Shown: one piece after another, positions 12,479 through 25,700 of the stretch
Position numbering within the stretch: the stretch's first letter is position 1
Layout of the letters: each line of letters begins with the position of its first letter
Assembly: GCF_947507565.1 (NCBI RefSeq)
Contig: NC_089186.1
Location: 1-64,000, forward strand
Direction of reading: 5' to 3'
From: Oscarella lobularis
Lineage: Eukaryota; Porifera; Homoscleromorpha; Homosclerophorida; Oscarellidae
DNA: 64,000 nt
Translations under genes and position numbers: made by a program
The notes under the pieces: model-generated
Seen by the model: the letters and a program-made list of their open reading frames with translations, nothing else
The model's database searches: none
What the model was told of the DNA's origin: nothing

Positions 12479-14368
12479 TGTATATATTCTGGCAGGCGGT
12501 GTACGTACTCCGCCAGCAGGCGGTGTATATATTCCTGCAGGCGGTGTACATATTCCGGCAGGCGGTGTAAATATTCCGGCTGGCGGTGTATACATTCTGG
12601 CAGGCGGTGTAAGTACTCAGCCAGCAGGCGGTGTATATATTCCGGCAGGCGGTGAAAGTACTCCACCAGCAGGCGGTGTATGTATTCCGGCAGGCGGTGT
12701 AGATATTCCGGCAGGCGGTGTATATATTCTGGCAGGCGGTGCATATATTCCGGCAGGCGGTGTAAATATTCCGGCAGGCGGCGTAAATATTCCGGCAGGC
12801 GGCGTATATATTCCGGGAGGAGGTGTACGTACTCCGCCGGCAGGCGGTGTATATATTCCGGCAGGCGGTGTATATATTCAGGCAGGCGGTGTATATATTC
12901 TGGCAGGCGGTGTAAGTACTCAGCCAGCAGGCGGTGTATATTTTCCGGCAAGCGGTGTACGTACTCCGCCAGCAGGCGGTGTATATATTCCGGCAGGCGG
13001 TGTATACATTCCGGCAAGCGGTGTACGTACTCCGCCAGCAGGCGGTGTAGATATTCTGGCAGGCGGTGTAAGTACTTCGCCAGCAGGCGGTGTATATATT
13101 CCTGCAGGCGGTGTAGATATTCTGGCAGGCGGTGTACGTACTCCGCCAGAGGGCGGTGTATATATTCCGGCAGGCGGTGTATATATTCTGGCAGGCGGTG
13201 TAAGTACTCCGCAAGCAGGCGGTGTATATATTCCGGCAGGCGGTGTAAGTACTCAGCCAGCAGGCGGTGTATATATTCCGGCAGGCGGTGTACGTACTCC
13301 GCCGGCTGGCGGTGTATATATTCTCGCAGGCGGTCTACGTACTCCTCCAGCAGGCGGTGTATATATTCTGGCAGGCGGTGTAAGTACTCTGCCAGCAGGC
13401 GGTGTATATATTCCGGCAAGCGGTGTAAGTACTCAGCCAGCAGGCGGTGTATATATTCCGGCAGGCGGTGTACGTACTCCGCCGGCTGGCGGTGTATATA
13501 TTCTCGCAGGCGGTCTACGTACTCCTCCAGCAGGCGGTGTATATATTCTGGCAGGCGGTGTAAGTACTCTGCCAGCAGGCGGTGTATATATTCCGGCAGG
13601 CGTTTTAGATATTCTTGCAGGCGGTGTACGTACTAAGCCAGCATGCGGTGTATATATTCCGGCAGGCGGTGTATATATTCTGGCAGGCGGTGTAAGTACT
13701 CCGCCAGCAGGCGGTGTATATATTCCGGCAGGCGGTGTAAGTACTCAGCCAGCAGGCGGTGTACATATTCCGGCAAGCGGTGTAAGTACTCAGCCAGCAG
13801 GCGGTGTATATATTCCGGCAAGCTGCGTACGTACTCCGCCGGCAGGCGGTGTATATAATCTGGCAGGCGTTGTATATATTCTGGCAGGCGGTGTACGTAC
13901 TCTGCCGGCAGGCGGTGTACGTACTCCGCCGGCAGGCGGCGTAGATATTCCGGCAGGCGGCGTATATATTCTGGCAGGCTGTGTACGTACTCTGCCGGCA
14001 GGCGGCGTATATATTCCGGCAAGCGGTGTACGTACTCCGCCGGCAGGCGGTGTAGATATTCTGACAGGCGGTGTACGTACTCCGCTGGCAGGCTGTGTAT
14101 ATATTCTGGCAGGCGGGGTACGTACTCCGCCGGCAGGCGGTGTACATATTCCGGCAGGCGGTGTATATATTCAGGCAGGCGGTGTATATATTCTGACAGA
14201 CGATGTAAGTACTCAGCCAGAAGGCGGTGTATATTTTCCGGCAAGCGGTGTACGTACTTCGCCAGCAGGCGGTGTATATATTCCGGCAGGCGGTATATAA
14301 ATTACGGCAAGCGGTGTACGTACTCCGCCAGCAGGCGGTGTAGATATTCTGGCAAGCGGTGTACGTAC
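12479..14368. repeat. 21/24-bp GGCGGTGTATATATTCCGGCA array
   Basis: About 85 units of two alternating types: a 21-bp ggcggtgtatatattccggc form and a 24-bp form with ggcggtgtacgtactccgcc, which is a near-perfect dyad centred on GTACGTAC. A 180-bp higher-order duplication is visible (landmark ggcggtctacgtactcctcc about 180 bp apart near 13329 and 13509). Frames stay open because units are multiples of three. Confidence 0.96.
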
Positions 14369-14632
14369 TCCGCGGGCGACGAACGCTCTAAACTGCTTCG
14401 TAACTATCTACTACTTACCTTTTGACGTCGCTCGGACCTTCGCATCGTCGAAAACGAGCCAGAAACCGTGTTTCTTCGAAACGAGACGCGCGCGCTAACA
14501 TAAGCACGTGACCTCACAGGTTTAACATTGTGACGTCATAAATAAACTATTAACGATCGGGGTTTCACATTGCTACGCCTATAGAATGCCACGGCAACAC
14601 GTACAGAGCGGTTTCGCGAATATTGGAAGAGG
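14369..14632. repeat. Subtelomeric element, copy C (5'-truncated)
   Basis: The 3' 260 bp of the element, closely matching copy B from cgggcgacgaacgctctaaa to the array start. The left junction is within gtactccgcgggcgac, where the 24-bp repeat and the element share ctccg. Confidence 0.85.
14505..14538. promoter_or_regulatory. CACGTGAC-N17-GTGACGTCA module, copy C
   Basis: cacgtgac 14505-14512 and gtgacgtca 14530-14538, same spacing as the other three copies. Confidence 0.5.
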
Positions 14633-14958
14633 GACAATTTGTCCCTAGGACAAATTGTCCCAGGACAAATTGTCCCAGGACAAATTGTCCCAGGACAAAT
14701 TGTGCCAGGACCAATTGTCCCCAGGACAAATTGACCAAGGACAATTTGTCCCCAAGACAAATTGTCCCAGGATAAATTGTCCCCAGGACAAATTGTCCTT
14801 GGATAAATTGTCTTTAGGATAAATTGTTCCCAGAACAAATTGTCCCAGGAAAAATTGTCTTTAGGACAAATTGTCCCCAGGAAAAATTGTCCCAGGACAA
14901 ATTGCCCCAGGAGAAATTGTCCCCAGGACAAATTGTCCCAGGACAAATTCTCCCAAAA
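14633..14958. repeat. AGGACAAATTGTCCC array, block 4
   Basis: About 20 units of the 15/16-bp family, starting directly after element C. Confidence 0.95.
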
Positions 14959-15027
14959 ATTACATCGAAATTACACGGGGTTAGCCAACGTCTCTCTCCT
15001 GTAATAAATTACAGCGAACTTACACGG
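14959..15027. repeat. 48/49-bp repeat, short block
   Basis: One and a half units ending in the junction sequence cgggctagctaaggccctg that recurs near 18208, 20486 and 22734. Confidence 0.9.
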
Positions 15028-16852
15028 GCTAGCTAAGGCCCTGAAGATAAAGTTGAGAGCCTAAACTTTCATTCTGAGGACCTGAAGATAAAGTTGAGGG
15101 CCTAAACTTTGATTCCAAGGCCCTGAAGATAAAGTTGAGGACCTAAACTTTGATTCTAAGGACCTGAACATAAAGTTGAGGGCCAAAACTTTGATTCAAA
15201 GAGCCTGAAGATAAAGTTGAGGGCCTAAACTTTGATTCTAAGGACCTGAAGATAAAGTTGAGAGACTAAACTTTGATTCTAAGGACCTGAAGATAAAGTT
15301 GAGGGCCTAAACTTTGATTCTAAGGATTTGAAGATAAAGTTGAGGGCCTAAACTTTGATTCTAGGGACCTGAAGATAAAGTTGAGGGCCTAAACTTTGAT
15401 TCTAAAGGCCTGAAGATAAAGTTGAGGGCCTAAACTTTGATTCTAAGGATTTGAAGATAAAGTTGAGGGCCTAAACTTTGATTCCAAGGACCTAAAGATA
15501 AAGTTGAGGGCCTAAACTTTGATTATAAGAGCCTGAAGATAAAGTTGAGGGCCTGAACTTTGATTCTAAGGGCCTGAAGATAAGTTGAGGGCCTAAACAT
15601 TGATTCTAAGGGCCTGAAGATAAAGTTGAGGGCCTAAACTCTGATTCTAAGGCCCTGAAGATAAATTTGAGAGACTAAACTTTGATTCTAATGAGCTAAA
15701 CATAAAGTTGAGGGCATAAACTTTGATTCTAAGGCCCTGAAGATAAAGTTGAACGCCTAAACTTTGATTCTAAGGGCCTGAAGATAAAGTTGAGGGCCTA
15801 AACTCCGATTCTAAGGACCTGAAGATAAAGTTGAGAGACTAAACTTTGATTCTAAGGACCTGAAGATAAAGTTGAGGGCCTAAACTTTGATTCTAGGGAC
15901 CTGAAGATGAAGTTGGGGGCCTAAATTTTGATTCTAAGGACCTGAAGATAAAGTTGAGGGCCTAAACTCTGATTCTAAGGACCTGAAGATAAAGTTGAAG
16001 GCCTAAACTTTGATTCTAAGGCCCTGAAGAGAAATTTGAAGGCCCAAACTTTGATTCTAAGGGTCTGAAGTTAAAGTTCAGGGCCAAAACTCTGATTCTA
16101 AGAACCTGAAGATAAAGTTGAAGGTCTAAACTTTGATTCCAACGGTCTGAAGTTAAAGTTCAGGGTCAAAACTCTGATTCTAAGGACCTGAAGATAACGT
16201 TGAGGGCCTAAACTCTGATTCTAAGGACCCGAAGATAAAGTTGAGGGCCTAAACTTTGATTCTAAGGATTTGAAGATAAAGTTGAGGGCCTAAACTTTGA
16301 TTCTAGGGACCTGAAGATAAAGTTGAGGGCCTAAACTTTGATTCCAAGGACCTGAAGATAAGTTGAGGGCCTAAACTTTGATTCTAAGGACCTGAAGATA
16401 AAGTTGAGGGCCTAAACTTTGATTCTAAGGACCTGAAGATGAAGTTGAGGGCCTAAATTTTGATTCTAAGGACCTGAAGATAAAGTTGAGGGCCTAAACT
16501 CTGATTCTAAGGCCCTGAAGATAAACTTGAGGGCCTAGACTTTGATTCTAAGGCCCTGAAGATAAAGTTGAAGGCCTAAACTTTGATTCTAGGGACCTGA
16601 AGATAAAGTTGAAGGCCCAAACTTTGATTCTAAGGGTCTCAAGTTAAAGTTCAGGGCCAAAACTCTGATTCTAAGAACCTGAAGATAAAGTTGAAGGTCT
16701 AAACTTTGATTCCAAGGACCTGAAGATAAGTTGAGGGCCTAAAAATTGATTCTAAGGCCCTGAAGATAAAGATGAGGGCCTAAACTTTGATTCTAAGGCC
16801 CTGAAGATAAAGTTGAGGGCATAAACTTCGATTCTAAGGCATTGATGATAAA
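15028..16852. repeat. 41-bp repeat, block 1
   Basis: About 44 copies of a 41-bp unit reading ctaaactttgattctaagga, then cctgaagataaagttgaggg c. Variants (gttaaagttcagggcc, gagaaatttgaaggcc) recur in fixed order. AACTTT and AAAGTT within each unit are inverted. No gene. Confidence 0.97.
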
Positions 16853-18207
16853 GTTGAGGGCCCAACGGGTCTCTCTTGTAATAAATTACAGCGAAATTAC
16901 AGGGGTTAGCCAAAGGGTCTCTCCTGTAATAAATTAGAGCGAAACTACAGGGACTAGCCAAAGGGTCTCTCCTGTAATAAATTACAGCGAAATTACAGGG
17001 GCTAGCCAAAGGTCTCTCCTGTAATAAACTACAGCGAAATTACAGGGGCTAGCCAACGGGTCTCTCCTGTAATAAACTACAGCGAAAGTACAGGGGCTAC
17101 ACCAAAGGGTCTCTCCTGTAATAAATTACAGCAAAATTACAGGGTCTAGCCAAAGGGTCTCTCCTGTAATAAACTACAGCGAAATTACAGGGGGTTAGCA
17201 AACGGGTCTCTCCTGTAATAAACTACAGCGAAATTACAGGAGGCTAGCAAACGGGTCTCTCCTGTAATAAATTACAGCGAAATTACAGGAGGTTAGCCAA
17301 CGGGTCTCTTCTGTAATAAATTACAGCCAAATTAAAGAGGCTAGCCAACGGGTCTCTCCTGTAATAAACTACAGCGAAATTAAAGAGGCTAGCCAAAGGT
17401 CTCTCCTGTAATAAATTACAGCGAATTTACAGGGGGTTAGTAAACGGGTCTCTCCTGTAATAAATTACAGCGAAATTATTGGGGCTAGCCAAAGGGTCTC
17501 TCCTGTAATAAATTACAGCGAAATTACAGGGGGTTAGCAAACAAGTCTCTCCTGTAATAAATTACAGCGAAATTACAGGGGGCTAGCCAACGGGTGTTTC
17601 CTGTAATAAATTACAGCGAAATTACAGGGGCTAGCCAACGGGTCTCTCCTGTAATAAATTACAGCGAAATTACAGGGGCTAGCAAAAGGGTCTCTCCTGT
17701 AATAAATTACAGCGAAGTTACAGGGGCTAGCCAACGGGTCTCTTCTGTAATAAATTACAGCGAAATTGCAGGGGGTTAGCCAACGGGTCTCTCCTGTAAT
17801 AAATTACAGCGAAATTAAGAGGGGTTAGCAAACGGGTATCTCCTGTAATAAATTACAGCGATTTTACAGGGGGCTAGCCAACAGGTCTCTCCTGTAATAA
17901 ACTACAGCGAAATTACAGGGGGTTAGCCAACGGGTCTCTCCTGTAATAAATTACAGCGAAATTACAGAGGCTAGCTAAAGGGTATCTCTTGTAATAAATT
18001 ACAGCGAATTTATAGGGGCTAGCCAATGGGTCTCTCCTGTAATAAACTACAGCGAAATTACAGGGGGTTAGCAAACGGGTCTCTCCTGTAATAAATTACA
18101 GCGAAATTACAGGGGCTAGACAACGGGTATCTCCTAATAATAAATTACAGCGAAATTACAGGGGGTTAGCCAACGGGTCTCTCCTGTAATAAATTACAGC
18201 GAACTTA
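16853..18207. repeat. 48/49-bp repeat, block 2
   Basis: About 28 units. The left junction gttgagggcccaacgggt is the same at 16853, 19072, 21372 and 31654. Confidence 0.97.
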
Positions 18208-19071
18208 CACGGGCTAGCTAAGGCCCTGAAGATAAAGTTGAGAGCCTAAACTTTCATTCTAAGGACCTGAAGATAAAGTTGAGGGCAGATAAAGTTGAGA
18301 GCCTAAACTTTGATTCTAAGGCCCTGAAGATAAAGTTGAGGGCCTAAACTTCGATTCTAAGGCCCTGAAGATAAAGTTGAAGGCATAAACTTCGATTCTA
18401 AGGCATTGAAGATAAAGTTGAGGTCCTAAACTTTGATTCTAAGGACCTGAAGATAAAGTTGAGGGCCTAAACTTTGATTCTAAGGAGCTAAAGATAAAGT
18501 TGAGGGCCTAAACTCTAATTCTAAGACCCTGAAGATAAAGTTGAAGGCCCAAACATTGATTGTAAGGGCCTGAAGATAAAGGTCATGGCCAAAACTCTGA
18601 TTCTAAGGACCTGAAGATAAAGTTGAGGGCCTAAACTTTGATTCTAAGAGCCTGAAGATAAAGTTGAGGGCCTAAACTTTGATTCTAAGGACCTGAAGAT
18701 AAAGTTGAGAGACTAAACTTTGACTCTAAGGACCTGAAGACAAAGTTGAAAGCCTAAACTTTGATTCTAAGGCCCTGAAGATAAAGTTGAAAGCTTAAAC
18801 TTTGATTCTAAGGCCCTGAAGAGAAGTTTGAAGGCCCAAACTTTGATTCTTAGGGTCTGAAGTTAAAGTTCAGGGCCAAAACTCTGATTCTAAGAACCTG
18901 AAGATAAAGTTGAAGGTCTAAACTTTGATACCAAGGACCTGAAGATAAGTTGAGGGCCTAAAAATTGATTCTATGACCCTGAAGATAAAGATGAGGGCCT
19001 AAACTTTGATTCTAAGGCCCTGAAGATAAAGTTGAGGGCATAAACTTCGATTCTAAGGCATTGAAGATAAA
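18208..19071. repeat. 41-bp repeat, block 2
   Basis: About 21 units; second higher-order cycle. Confidence 0.97.
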
Positions 19072-20485
19072 GTTGAGGGCCCAACGGGTCTCTCCTGTAA
19101 TAAATTACAGCGAAATTACAGGGGTTAGCCAAAGGGTCTCTCCTGTAATAAATTAGAGCGAAACTACAGGGGCTAGCCAAAGGGTCTCTCCTGTAAAAAA
19201 TTACAGCGAAATTACAGGGGCTAGCCAAAGGGTCTCTCCTGTAATAAACTACAGCGAAATTACAGGGGGTTAGCCAACGGGTCTCTCCTGTAATAAACTA
19301 CAGCGAAAGTACAGGCGCTATACCAAAGGGTCTCTCCTGTAATAAATTACAGCGAAATTACAGGGTCTAGCCAAAGGGTCTCTCCTGTAATAAACTACAG
19401 CGAAATTACAGGAGGCTAGCCAACGGGTCTCTCCTGTAATAAATTACAGCGAATTTACAGGGGGTTAGCCAACGGGTCTCTCCTGTAATAAACTACAGCG
19501 AAAGTACAGGCGCTATACCAAAGGGTCTCTCCTGTAATAAATTACAGCGAAATTACAGGGTCTAGCCAAAGGGTCTCTCCTGTAATAAACTACAGCGAAA
19601 TTACAGGAGGCTAGCCAACGGGTCTCTCCTGTAATAAATTACAGCGAAATTACAGGGGGTTAGCCAACGGGTCTCTCCTGTAATAAATTAAGGCGAATTA
19701 ACAAGGGGTTAGCCAACGGGTCTCTCCTGTAATAAATTACAGCGAATTAACAGGGGGTTAGCCAACGGGTCTCTCCTGTAATAAATTACAGCGAAATTAC
19801 AGGGGGTTAGCAAACAAGTCTCTCCTGTAATAAATTACAGCGAAATTACAGGGGGCTAGCCAACGGGTCTTTCCTGTAATAAATTACAGCGAAATTACAG
19901 GGGCTAGCCAACGGGTCTCTCCTGTAATAAATTACAGCGAAATTACAGGGGCTAGCAAAAGGGTCTCTCCTGTAATAAATTACAGCGAAGTTACAGGGGG
20001 GTTAGCAAACGGGTATCTCCTGTAATAAATTACAGCGAATTTACAGGGGGCTAGCCAACAGGTCTCTCCTGTAATAAACTACAGCGAAATTACAGGGGGT
20101 TAGCCAACGGGTCTCTCCTGTAATAAATTACAGCGAAATTACAGAGGCTAGCTAAAGGGTATCTCCTGTAATAAATTACAGCGAATTTATAGGGGCTAGC
20201 CAATGGGTCTCTCCTGTAATAAACTACAGCGAAATTACAGAAGGTTAGCAAACGGGTATCTCCTGTAATAAATTACAGCGAATTTACAGGGGGCTAGCCA
20301 ACGGGTCTCTCCTGTAATAAATTACAGCGAAATTACAGGGGCTAGACAACGGGTCTCTCCTGTAATAAATTACAGCGAAATTACAGGGGCTAGACAACGG
20401 GTATCTCCTAATAATAAATTACAGCGAAATTACAGGGGGTTAGCCAACGGGTCTCTCCTGTAATAAATTACAGCGAACTTACACG
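19072..20485. repeat. 48/49-bp repeat, block 3
   Basis: About 29 units; an internal duplication of the cgctataccaaaggg variant is visible near 19316 and 19510. Confidence 0.97.
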
Positions 20486-21371
20486 GGCTAGCTAAGGCCC
20501 TGAAGATAAAGTTGAGAGCCTAAACTTTCATTCTAAGGACCTGAAGATAAAGTTGAGGGCCTAAACTTTGATTCTAAGGCCCTGAAGATAAAGTTGAGAG
20601 CCTAAACTTTGATTCTAAGGCCCTGAAGATAAAGTTGAGGGCCTAAATTTCGATTCTAAGGCCCTGAAGATAAAGTTGAGGGCATAAACTTCGATTCTAA
20701 GGCATTGAAGATAAAGTTGAGGTCCTAAACTTTGATTCTAAGGACCTGAAGATAAAGTTGAGGGCCTAAACTTTGATTCTAAGGAGCTAAAGATAAAGTT
20801 GAGGGCCTAAACTCTAATTCTAAGACCCTGAAGATAAAGTTGAAGGCCCAAACATTGATTGTAAGGGCCTGAAGATAAAGGTCATGGCCAAAACTCTGAT
20901 TCTAAGGACCTGAAGATAAAGTTGAGGGCCTAAACTTTGATTCTAAGAGCCTGAAGATAAAGTTGAGGGCCTAAACTTTGATTCTAAGGACCTGAAGATA
21001 AAGTTGAGAGACTAAACTTTGATTCTAAGGACCTGAAGACAAAGTTGAGGGCCTAAACTTTGATTCTAAGACCCTGAAGATAAGGTTGAAAGCCTAAACT
21101 TTGATTCTAAGGCCCTGAAGAGAAGTTTGAAGGCCCAAACTTTGATTCTTAGGGTCTGAAGTTAAAGTTCAGGGCCAAAACTCTGATTCTAAGAACCTGA
21201 AGATAAAGTTGAAGGTCTAAACTTTGATACCAAGGACCTGAAGATAAGTTGAGGGCCTAAAAATTGATTCTAAGGCCCTGAAGATAAAGATGAGGGCCTA
21301 AACTTTGATTCTAAGGCCCTGAAGATAAAGTTGAGGGCATAAACTTCGATTCTAAGGCATTGAAGATAAAG
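20486..21371. repeat. 41-bp repeat, block 3
   Basis: About 21 units with nearly the same variant order as 18208-19071. Confidence 0.97.
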
Positions 21372-22733
21372 TTGAGGGCCCAACGGGTCTCTCCTGTAAT
21401 AAATTACAGCGAAATTACAGGGGTTAGCCAAAGGGTCTTTCCTGTAATAAATTAGAGCGAAACTACAGGGGCTAGCCAAAGGATCTCTCCTGTAAAAAAT
21501 TACAGCGAAATTACAGGGGCTAGCCAAAGGGTCTCTCCTGTAATAAACTAGAGCGAAATTACAGGAGGCTAGCCAACGGGTCTCTCCTGTAATAAATTAC
21601 AGCGAAATTACAGGGGGTTAGCCAACGGGTCTCTCCTGTAATAAATTACAGCGAATTAACAAGGGGTTAGCCAACGGGTCTCTCCTGTAATAAATTACAG
21701 CGAATTAACAGGGGGTTAGCCAACGGGTCTCTCCTGTAATAAATTACAGCCAAATTAAATAGGCTAGCAAACGGGTCTCTCCTGTAATAAATTACAGCGA
21801 ATTTACAGGGGGTTAGTAAACGGGTCTCTCCTGTAATAAATTACAGCGAATTTACAGGGGGTTAGCCAACGGGTCTCTCCTGTAATAAATTACAGCAAAA
21901 TTACAGGAGGTTAGCCAACGGGTCTCTCCTGTAATAAATTACAGCGAAATTACAGGGGGTTAGCAAACAAGTCTCTCCTGTAATAAATTACAGCGAAATT
22001 ACAGGGGCTAGCCAACGGGTCTCTCCTGTAATAAATTACAGCGAAATTACAGGGGCTAGCAAAAGGGTCTCTCCTGTAATAAATTACAGCGAACTTACAG
22101 GGGCTAGCCAACGGGTCTTTCCTGTAATAAATTACAGCGAAATTACAGGGGGCTACCCAACGAGTCTCTCCTGTAATAAATTACAGCGAACTTACAGGGG
22201 CTAGCCAACGGGTCTCTCCTGTAATAAATTACAGCGAAATTACAGGGGGTTAGCCAACGGGTCTCTCCTGTAATAAATTACAGCAAAATTACAGGAGGTT
22301 AGCCAACGGGTCTCTCCTGTTATAAATTACAGCGAAATTACAGGGGGTTAGCAAACAAGTCTCTCCTGTAATAAATTACAGCGAAATTACAGGGGGCTAG
22401 CCAACGGGTCTTTCCTGTAATAAATTACAGCGAAATTACAGGGGCTAGCCAACGGGTCTCTCCTGTAATAAATTACAGCGAAATTACAGGGGCTAGCAAA
22501 AGGGTCTCTCCTGTAATAAATTACAGCGAACTTACAGGGGCTAGCCAACGGGTCTTTCCTGTAATAAATTACAGCGAAATTACAGGGGCTAGACAACGGG
22601 TCTATCCTAATAAAAAATTACAGCGAAATTACACGGGGTTAGCCAACGGGTATCGCCTGTAATAAATTACAGCGAAATCACAGGGGGTTAGCCAACGGGT
22701 CTCTCCTGTAATAAATTACAGCGAACTTACAGG
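21372..22733. repeat. 48/49-bp repeat, block 4
   Basis: About 28 units; the run acaagtctctcctg recurs inside. Confidence 0.97.
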
Positions 22734-25700
22734 GCTAGCTAAGGCCCTGAAGATAAAGTTGAGAGCCTAAACTCTAATTCTAAGACCCTGAAGATAAAGT
22801 TGAAGGCCCAAACATTGATTCTAAGGGCCTGAAGATAAAGGTCATGGCCAAAACTCTGATTCTAAGGCCCTGAAGAGAAATTTGAAGGCCCAAACTTTGA
22901 TTCAAAGGGTCTGAAGTTAAAGTTCAGGGCCAACATTCTGATTCTAAGGACCTGAAGATAAAGTTGAGAGACTAAATTTTGATTCTAAGGCCCTGGAAAT
23001 AAAGTTGAACGCCTAAACTTTGATTCTAAGGGCCTGAAGATAAAGTTGAGGGCCTAGACTTTGATTCTAAGGGCCTGAAGATAAAGTTGAGGGCCTAAAC
23101 TGTGATTCTAAGGCCCTGAAGATAAAGTTGAAGGCCAAAACTTTGATTCTAAGGCCCTGAAGATAAAGTTGAAGGCCCAAACATTGATTCTAAGGGCCTG
23201 AAGATAAAGGTCATGGCCAAAACTCTGATTCTAAGGACCTGAAGATAAAGTTGAGAGACTAAACTTTGATTCTAAGGACCTGAAGATAAAGTTGAGGGCC
23301 TAAACTTTGATTCTAAGGCCCTGAAGATAAAGTTGAACGCCTAAACTTTGATTCTAAGGGCCTGAAGATAAATTTGAGGGCCTAAACTCCGATTCTAAGG
23401 ACCTGAAGATAAAGTTGAGAGACTAAACTTTGATTCTAAGGACCTGAAGATAAAGTTGAGGGCCTAAACTTTTATTCTAAGGGCCTGAAGATAAAGTTGA
23501 GGGCCTAGACTTCGATTCTAAGGCCCTGAAGATAAAGTTGAAGGCCAAAACTTTGATTCTAAGGCCATGAAGAGAAATTTGAAGGCCCAAACTTTGATTC
23601 TAAGGGTCTGACGTTAAAGTTCAGAGCCAAAACTCTGATTCTAAGGACCTGAAGATAAAGTTGAGGGCCTAGACTTTTATTCTAAGGACCTGAAGATAAA
23701 GTTCAGGGTCAAAACTATGATTCTAAGGACCTGAAGATAAAGTTTAGGGCCTAAACTACGATTCTAAGGCCCTGAAGATAAAGTTGAGGGCCTAGACTTT
23801 GATTCCAAGCCCTGAAGATAAAGTTGAGGGCCTAGACTTTGATTCTAAGAGCCTGAAGATAAAGTTGAAGGCCTAAATTCCGATTCTAAGGACCTGAAGA
23901 TAAAGTTGAGAGACTAAACTTTGATTCTAAGGACCTGAAGATAAAGTTGAGGGCCTAAACTCTGATTCTAAGGCCCTGAAGATAAAGTTGAGGGCCTAAA
24001 CTCTAATTCTAAGACCCTGAAGATAAAGTTGAAGGCCCAAACATTGATTCTAAGGGCCTGAAGATAAAGGTCATGGCCAAAACTCTGATTCTAAGGACCT
24101 GAAGATAAAGTTGAGGGCCTAAACTTTGATTCTAAGAGCCTGAAGATAAAGTTGAGGGCCTAAACTTTGATTCTAAGGACCTGAAGATAAAGTTGAGAGA
24201 CTAAACTTTGATTCTAAGGACCTGAAGATAAAGTTGAGGGCATAAACTCTAATTCTAAGACCCTGAAGATAAAGTTGAAGGCCCAAACATTGATTCTAAG
24301 GGCCTGAAGATAAAGGTCATGGCCAAAACTCTGATTCTAAGGACCTGAAGATAAAGTTGAGGGCCTAAACTTTGATTCTAAGAGCCTGAAGATAAAGTTG
24401 AGGGCCTAAACTTTGATTCTAAGGCCCTGAAAATAAAGTTGAACGCCTAAAATTTGATTCTAAAAGCCTGAAGATAAAGTTGAGGGCCTAGACTTTGATT
24501 CTAAGGGCCTGAAGATAAAGTTGAGGGCCTAAACTCTGATTCTAAGGCCCTGAAGATAAACTTGAGAGCCTAGACTTTGATTCTAAGGCCCTGAAGACAA
24601 AGTTGAAGGCCAAAACTTTGATTCTAAGGCCCTGAAGACAAATTTGAAGGCCCAAACTTTGATTCTAAGGGTCTGAAGTTAAAGTTCAGAGCCAAAACTA
24701 TGATTCTAAGGACCTGAAGATAAAGTTGAGGGCCTAGACTTTGATTCTAAGGACCTGAAGATAAAGTTGAAGGCCAAAACTTTGATTCTAAGGCCCTGAA
24801 GAGAAATTTGAAGGCCCAAACTTTGATTCTAAGGGTCTGAAGTTAAAGTTCAGAGCCAAAACTATGATTCTAAGGACCTGAAGATAAAGTTGAGGGCCTA
24901 GACTTTGATTCTAAGGACTTGAAGATAACGTTGAGAGACTAAACTTTGATTCTAAGGACCTGAAGATAAAGTTGAGGGCCTAAACTTTGATTCTTAGAGC
25001 CTGAAGATAAAGTTGAGGGCCTAGACTTTGATTCTAAGGACCTGAAGATAAAGTAGAGGGCCTAAACTTTGATTCTAAGAGCCTGAAGATAAAGTTGAGG
25101 GCCAAAACTCTGATTCTAAGGGCCTGAAGATAAAGTTGAGGGCCTAGACTTTGATTCTAAGGACCTGAAGATAAAGTTGAGGGCTTAAACTCTGATTCTA
25201 AGGCCCTGGAGATAAAGTTGAAGGCCCAAACATTGATTCTAAGGGCCTGAAGATAAAGGTCATGGCCAAAACTCTGATTCTAAGGACCTGAAGATAAAGT
25301 TGAGGGCCTAAACTTTGATTCTAAGAGCCTGAAGATAAAGTTGAGGGCCTAAACTTTGATTCTAAGGCCCTGAAGAGAAATTTGAAGGCCCAAACTTTGA
25401 TTCTAAGGGTCTGAAGTTAAAGTTCAGAGCCAAAACTCTGATTCTAAGGACCTGAAGATAAAGTTGAGGGCCTAGACTTTGATTCTAAGGACCTGAAGAT
25501 AAAGTTGATGGCCTAAACTTTGATTCTAAGAGCCTGAAGTTAAAGTTCAGGGTCAAAACTCTGATTCTAAGGACCTGAAGATAAAGTTGAGGGCCTAAAC
25601 TCCGATTCTAAGGACCTGAAGATAAAGTTGATAGACTAAACTTTGATTCTTAGGACCTGAAGATAAAGTTGAGGGCCTAAACTTTGATTCTAGGGACCTG

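Noticed and set aside
12420-14244. ORFs of 180-318 codons reading YTACRNI, EYIHRLP or CIYSGRR repeats
   Set aside because: The 21/24-bp satellite keeps frame because its units are multiples of three; opposite strands are equally open.
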